Shown here one piece after another: positions 42,066 to 45,150 of a stretch of DNA of 45,150 nucleotides (positions are counted from its first letter, which is position 1; each line of letters begins with the position of its first letter). This stretch comes from JBLNDG01 sp050261415. GTDB lineage: Bacteria > Bacillota > Clostridia > Lutisporales > Lutisporaceae. The notes under the pieces are model-generated. The model was not told where the DNA came from. It saw only the letters and a program-made list of their open reading frames with translations, and did not search any database. Position numbers and translations under genes: made by a program. Location: assembly GCA_050261415.1 (NCBI GenBank), contig JBLNDG010000132.1, positions 1-45,150 of the forward strand, read 5' to 3'.

Positions 42066-43184
42066 ATGATGAAATCAAATAAGAAAAATGAATATAAAAG
42101 TAAAGTATACACAGAACGACCGGCGTACGCAGATTTTAACGCGCCTCATAAATTTGAAGCCATTAAAAGCATAATCGCCAGAAGACTAATTGAGTACCCA
42201 AATGCGATTTGCTCCTATTCTGGTGGAAGTGACAGTGACATCATGCTGCATCTGATCGAAACAGTGCGTAAAATTTACAATCTCCCACCCATTCAATATT
42301 GCTTTTTCAACACCGGGCTTGAGATGGAGGCAATTAAGCGGCACGTCTGCGAAGTAGAGAAGCTATATGGGGTCACAATTACCGAGCACCGTCCTAAAAA
42401 GAACATTGTGCAGGCCACAAGGGAATATGGGCTGCCGTTTGTATCAAAGATTATGTCATCTGGGCTTGAAGGGGTGCAGAAAAAAAACATCCCATTGTCA
42501 ATAGCAGCAGAATACGCAAATGCAGAGGATAAGGCGGCAAAACGAGCAGAGCTTAAAGAACGCTATCCAAAGTGTGAATCAACAATTAACTTTCTATGTG
42601 GATGCAATTCTGCGGGGGAACCACGGCCGGACATCCAACTCGTCATAAACTCGTCAAAATATATGCTTGACTTTATTATTGAAAATCCAATCCCATTTAA
42701 AGTAAGCAACAAATGCTGTGATTGCTGCAAAAAGCAAGTAGCGCATAGCGTGCAAAAGCCGTTTGATATGATAATCACAGGAGAGCGCCGGGATGAGGGT
42801 GGTATGAGGTCGGTCCCGCGCAAGGATAATACATCAATGTGCTTTACCGAAACGGCTGATGGAAAATACAGACTTCGACCTCTGTTTTATGTGTTGGATG
42901 CGGACAAAAAGTGGTACAAAGACTACTACGGGATTCGCTATTCGGATGCCTACGAAGTGTACGGATTAACGCGCACAGGATGTTGTGGATGTCCCATATC
43001 GGCAAAAGCAATAGAAGATTTGGAAAAGATAAGGCCCTTTGAGCCGAATTTGGTTAAGGCCGCATGGAACGTGTTTGGTGACAGCTATAGATATCGTCAG
43101 CAGTACAACGAATACAAGGCAAATAGACGGAGGATTGAAGTTAAGCAGAAAGATTATACAGATTCATTTTTAGAGGATGCCTAA
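42066..43184 (+). CDS. Phage PAPS-reductase/ATP-pyrophosphatase family protein
   Basis: A 372-residue protein with the PP-loop SGGSDSD (52-58) that binds ATP in PAPS reductases, ATP sulfurylase small subunits and DndC. It also has cysteine-rich parts: CGCNS, CCDCCKK and GCCGCPIS, which could hold a metal or iron-sulfur cluster. Such proteins occur in many phages; they may activate a substrate by adenylation, or reduce a sulfur compound. DndC-like DNA sulfur chemistry is a possibility but no other dnd gene is present. The ATG at 42066 follows AAAGG five bases upstream; an upstream in-frame ATG (42033) has none. Confidence 0.8.
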   Translation: MMKSNKKNEYKSKVYTERPAYADFNAPHKFEAIKSIIARRLIEYPNAICSYSGGSDSDIMLHLIETVRKIYNLPPIQYCFFNTGLEMEAIKRHVCEVEKLYGVTITEHRPKKNIVQATREYGLPFVSKIMSSGLEGVQKKNIPLSIAAEYANAEDKAAKRAELKERYPKCESTINFLCGCNSAGEPRPDIQLVINSSKYMLDFIIENPIPFKVSNKCCDCCKKQVAHSVQKPFDMIITGERRDEGGMRSVPRKDNTSMCFTETADGKYRLRPLFYVLDADKKWYKDYYGIRYSDAYEVYGLTRTGCCGCPISAKAIEDLEKIRPFEPNLVKAAWNVFGDSYRYRQQYNEYKANRRRIEVKQKDYTDSFLEDA

Positions 43185-43219
43185 GACGCATCACATGATT
43201 TAAGCGAAGGAGAGATTGT

Positions 43220-43420
43220 ATGACAAGATTTACATTATTATCAAGCAACATAGACAAATTGAGCTCATTTATCGCCATGATAAGCAAAGGGCATACAATT
43301 TGTGGACTATGTAATACAGATCGCAAAATATGCAATACGGAGATTAATAATAATTGTGTTAAGCAGTATCTAGATACGGAGTTAGATGCGGATTTTACCT
43401 GTAACTTTATGAAAGTCTAA
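43220..43420 (+). CDS. 66-residue hypothetical protein with Cys pairs
   Basis: ATG 43220 follows AAGGAGAG. The protein has a CXXC (CGLC) and further single cysteines (CNTE, NCVK, TCNF), so it may bind zinc. No family recognised. Confidence 0.6.
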   Translation: MTRFTLLSSNIDKLSSFIAMISKGHTICGLCNTDRKICNTEINNNCVKQYLDTELDADFTCNFMKV

Positions 43421-43449
43421 TTTGCATTTCATGATGGAGGCGGTATGGC

Positions 43450-43701
43450 ATGGCACACATTGAGGTATGGTACCGATGTCCTGTTTGCAACCTTGCATAC
43501 GACAACCAAAGAGAGGCTATCGGATGCAGAAATGCTCACCCCGTCAAATCGGAAAGATGGGCAGTTGGGAATGGCGGAAAAGCGGTACGGATTTCTGATA
43601 ATTGCACCCCAGACGGATACGGCGGAGTCAACTGGGCACTGCGGGAAGCAGACCTGAGCGACCTCATAGAGGAACGCAAACGGCAGTTGGAGGGAAAATG
43701 A
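43450..43701 (+). CDS. 83-residue zinc-ribbon-like hypothetical protein
   Basis: A small protein with YRCPVCNLAYDN and a further Cys/His (GCRNAH), so one zinc is likely. A different frame starting at ATG 43445 is also open for 70 codons but has poor composition. GGAGGCGG precedes the start. Gene order places it between the PAPS-reductase-like and radical SAM genes. Confidence 0.65.
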   Translation: MAHIEVWYRCPVCNLAYDNQREAIGCRNAHPVKSERWAVGNGGKAVRISDNCTPDGYGGVNWALREADLSDLIEERKRQLEGK

Positions 43702-43731
43702 TAGAAATGCGACATAAAGGCAGGTGAGGAT

Positions 43732-44733
43732 TTGAATATCCAGTTAATAAACTTAGAGTACGAAACATATAACGATCCAAAGTATAAAAACAACTATGCA
43801 CTTGAGCAGATTAGAAAGCACCATGAGGCACTAGGGGATAAAGTATACAGCTATCGTGAGGGAGTTCCTTTACTGATATATGACAAAACTTATGTTAGCT
43901 CAATATTCACTTGGACGAAAGAAAAGAAGGAAGCTCAGGAAATATTGAAATATGCCAATGATAGTTGGGAGTTTGGTGGCACAGGGTTTGATATCCTCAA
44001 GAGACTGCCTTGTGAAATCGAGCAGATAAAGGTAAATAAAAACTTTGGCTGGACTCAAAGGGGCTGCAACAACAAATGTGTTTTCTGTGTAGTTCATAAA
44101 AAGGAAGGTTGCGCTCATGAAGTGGGTGATCTTTATGACATATGGGATGGAAAGTCAAGAAGAATAACTTTATATGACAACAATATCCTTCAACTGCCGA
44201 AGCATTTTTTATGGATATGCTCTCAGATCCGTAAAGAAGACATCAAAGTGGATTGGAACCAGGGGCTGGATATTCGGTTAGTTAATGATGATGTAGCAAA
44301 AGAGCTAAGTACCATAAAACATGCTGAATATCACTTCGCTTTTGATAACTCTTCATTAGATAAAATAATAGCTGAGAAGGTTGAAATCCTTAAAAAGTAT
44401 GATATTAACTGCAGCATTTTCTATATGATTGTAGGTATCCAGGATAAGAAAGGGAAAACAGCTAAAGAGGATATTGAGGATGCGCTATATAGATTGAAAC
44501 TGCTAAAGCAATTAGGGCAGAATGCCATGGTTATGCGGTACAGGAAAGTTAGTGATGATCAGCCTGAAACATTAATAAATAGTGAGACAAAGAATCTATA
44601 CATACCTGTTGCGAACTGGGGCAGTGTGCATAGTGCATTCCAGAGCATGGACTTTTACAATGACTACCTAAGTAAGCACGAAAGAGGCATGCCATACAAA
44701 CAGTATTTTGATGAAATGGGAATTGCGATATGA
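43732..44733 (+). CDS. Radical SAM protein with N-terminal Rossmann-like domain
   Basis: A 333-residue enzyme. The radical SAM cluster motif is C112-NNK-C116-VF-C119 (QRGCNNKCVFC), fitting CX3CX2C. The first ~80 residues form an alternating strand-helix part (INLEYETYNDPKY...), possibly a degenerate cobalamin-binding-like or nucleotide-binding domain. Later strands with NWNQGLDIRLV and FYMIVGIQ complete the barrel. Likely partners are the neighbouring PAPS-reductase-like and methyltransferase genes; DNA or tRNA base modification is inferred. The start is TTG 43732 after AGGTGAGGAT. Confidence 0.78.
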   Translation: MNIQLINLEYETYNDPKYKNNYALEQIRKHHEALGDKVYSYREGVPLLIYDKTYVSSIFTWTKEKKEAQEILKYANDSWEFGGTGFDILKRLPCEIEQIKVNKNFGWTQRGCNNKCVFCVVHKKEGCAHEVGDLYDIWDGKSRRITLYDNNILQLPKHFLWICSQIRKEDIKVDWNQGLDIRLVNDDVAKELSTIKHAEYHFAFDNSSLDKIIAEKVEILKKYDINCSIFYMIVGIQDKKGKTAKEDIEDALYRLKLLKQLGQNAMVMRYRKVSDDQPETLINSETKNLYIPVANWGSVHSAFQSMDFYNDYLSKHERGMPYKQYFDEMGIAI

Positions 44734-44761
44734 CGCAATGCAAGGAGGTCAAGATAAATCA

Positions 44762-45049
44762 ATGGATATTCATAAGGATAATTACAGACAATGCAGCATT
44801 GCTCCTTATATCGTGGAGTCTTCAACTGGCGAAAGCATTTGTATATGTCATACTGATGAAAAAGCGGAGCTGATAGTTAGAGCACTGAATCTCATGCCAG
44901 GATTGGCGGATTCGTTGAAAAATATTGAACGGATATGTGAGGAGATAGACAGGGATGCGGATGAGCCTGATAAAGTAATGTGTGGTACCGGGAGAATTAC
45001 ACTTGAAACGGCAAAAGCTTATCCAAAGCATTTAAGGACCAATAGTTGA
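44762..45049 (+). CDS. 95-residue hypothetical phage protein
   Basis: ATG 44762 is chosen; AAGGAGGTC lies 12 bases upstream, which is long, and an in-frame ATG at 44738 lies before that site. The protein has an N-terminal strand part with CICHTDEKAELIVRALN and a C-terminal helix. Resembles small phage proteins such as DUF-type NinX-like ones in size only. No family assigned. The remaining 100 bp of the window show no gene. Confidence 0.55.
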   Translation: MDIHKDNYRQCSIAPYIVESSTGESICICHTDEKAELIVRALNLMPGLADSLKNIERICEEIDRDADEPDKVMCGTGRITLETAKAYPKHLRTNS

Positions 45050-45150
45050 CTTAAGCAGTCTGAGTGATAGTGTAAAGTAGCGTATGAAAAACGCCTCAAG
45101 ACACTATCAAGGTAAAATTGCACATTGATAAGTGAAAAATGTACTGAGTT

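Larger units (their letters stand above)
28376..45150. mobile_element. Left part of an integrated phage-like element (right end outside the window)
   Basis: The element starts at the break in the ABC ATPase gene and continues at least to the window edge, more than 16.7 kb. It carries a large serine recombinase at the boundary, a repressor/Cro switch, accessory leftward genes and a rightward early region with regulator, replication-region-type phage proteins and DNA methyltransferase. No structural, packaging or lysis genes are seen in this part. It could be a prophage or another integrative element. The missing 5' part of the ATPase is not found at the right edge, so the second attachment site is further on. 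Confidence 0.85.

Noticed and set aside
43445..43657. 70-codon ORF overlapping the zinc-ribbon gene in another frame
   Set aside because: Composition is unlike a real protein and the alternative frame keeps CXXC and a longer sensible sequence.
45050..45150. Second attachment site or end of the element
   Set aside because: No sequence like the missing ATPase 5' part and no copy of the junction sequence at the right edge; the element continues.

Overview
The window reads as chromosome of a low-GC, endospore-forming Gram-positive anaerobe of the class Clostridia. This rests on strong AGGAGG-type ribosome binding sites with frequent TTG/GTG starts, a YaaH/SleL-type spore-cortex glycosidase, an M-box riboswitch, a GlnK/GlnL-type two-component system and a TAXI-type TRAP transporter. 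The species cannot be fixed from sequence reading alone. There are two parts: ordinary chromosome (1 to about 28375) and the left part of an integrated phage-like element (about 28376 to the right edge), whose right end lies outside the window.

Chromosomal part. 143-6986 holds central-carbon genes: a PPDK-like protein with a large unassigned N-terminal half and no PEP-binding barrel, a GAPDH-family enzyme, and 3-phosphoglycerate dehydrogenase. 7148-12082 holds a MarR regulator with an MFS transporter, a PAP2 phosphatase, a LysM-GH18 spore glycosidase and a zinc-ribbon protein. 12095-14667 (minus) holds a GAF-GGDEF protein and an NlpC/P60 peptidoglycan hydrolase. 14963-20804 is one functional block: sensor kinase, YcbB-type response regulator, then a TAXI TRAP transporter (binding lipoprotein, DUF1850 protein, fused permease). 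Phased direct repeats lie in front of both the kinase and the transporter, so I infer that the two-component system controls uptake of a glutamate/glutamine-like substrate. Next come a small acidic protein, sfsA, and an M-box riboswitch followed by an unannotated 45-codon ORF and a CorA Mg2+ transporter. A class B PBP/SEDS pair, a PpaX-like phosphatase and an ABC permease close this part.

Element. The ATPase gene upstream of the ABC permease is cut at its switch-histidine region, and only its 3' remnant survives (28189-28375). A large serine recombinase begins immediately beyond. A leftward block from the repressor down to the recombinase carries a PBECR-like nuclease-domain protein, a candidate independent ~160-nt small RNA with its own promoter and terminator, an ImmA/IrrE protease with zinc ribbons, an HsdR-N-like PD-(D/E)XK protein, the TcmP partner protein and a CX3CX3C radical-SAM-like protein with a LexA-type box in front of it. 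A repressor/Cro switch (35384-35815) has at least four related operator half-sites plus a distant inverted copy. To its right, very small genes are arranged around three copies of a 68-bp divergent start module separated by hairpin terminators. Then come an XRE regulator, phage early genes, and a modification-like cluster: a C5 cytosine methyltransferase with a repeated recognition region, a PAPS-reductase-like ATP pyrophosphatase and a second radical SAM enzyme.

The strongest candidates for something undescribed are the small RNA at 34347-34506, the TcmP/radical-SAM/nuclease block with its SOS-type box, and the repeated divergent modules with their micro-genes. No rRNA, tRNA, CRISPR array or insertion sequence was seen.
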